DNA of 6,234 nt from contig JAGAUC010000309.1 in the NCBI GenBank assembly GCA_017621015.1, forward strand, positions 1-6,234. Reading direction: 5' to 3'. The position numbers and the translations under genes were made by a program. Numbering within the stretch: position 1 is the first letter of the stretch; the number at the start of each line of letters is the position of its first letter. Positions 6,208 to 6,234 of the stretch are shown piece after piece. The notes beneath the pieces are model-generated. The model saw nothing but the letters and a program-made list of their open reading frames with translations, was not told the DNA's origin and did not search any database. This stretch comes from Clostridia bacterium. GTDB taxonomy: Bacteria > Bacillota > Clostridia > Oscillospirales > CAG-272.

Positions 6208-6234
6208 TCTGGCTACGCTTGAACGAAGGTGGCG

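Overview
The window holds a compact, divergently organised accessory locus, probably from an anaerobic Firmicute of the Clostridia type (inference). The grounds are near-consensus AGGAGG ribosome binding sites, an AT-rich divergent promoter inside otherwise moderately GC-rich coding DNA, tight translational coupling, and several proteins rich in iron-sulfur ligands. No tRNA, rRNA, CRISPR array, transposase or phage gene is visible. No protein has a recognisable signal peptide or membrane span, so the whole system looks cytosolic.

Minus strand, positions 5236 down to 41: five genes form one apparent operon. Junctions are a 3-nt gap or 4-bp overlaps (ATGA or GTGA). In transcription order they are: (1) a 325-residue protein that looks like a peptidase-U32/UbiU-V-type TIM barrel with a Cys-x3-Cys pair; (2-4) three tandem, mutually homologous [4Fe-4S] proteins of 360, 301 and 326 residues, from the broad epoxyqueuosine-reductase (QueG)/reductive-dehalogenase-like group; (5) a 418-residue Gfo/Idh/MocA-type NAD(P)-binding oxidoreductase whose motifs resemble glycosidase family GH109 more than a classical sugar dehydrogenase.

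Positions 5237-5348: a 112-bp AT-rich divergent control region. It has a near-consensus sigma-70 promoter for the regulator, a poorer overlapping promoter for the operon, and an inverted repeat that could be the operator.

Plus strand, 5349-6188: an AraC/XylS-family regulator with an N-terminal cupin-like sensor and a C-terminal double helix-turn-helix. It is probably the ligand-responsive switch for the operon.

The two outer gene ends (26-51 and 6182-6207) carry the same 12-base sequence in mirrored orientation. Each lies within a potential hairpin with an identical 8-nt loop, and the stem bases differ in a partly compensatory way.

Working model (inference): a small molecule, possibly a glycoside or sugar-linked compound, is sensed by the AraC protein. 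It is then processed by the NAD-dependent oxidoreductase together with oxygen-sensitive Fe-S enzymes, which may use a corrinoid. The substrate cannot be read from the sequence. The most unusual feature is three consecutive diverged QueG-like paralogues in one operon, none with the canonical QueG active-site signature.
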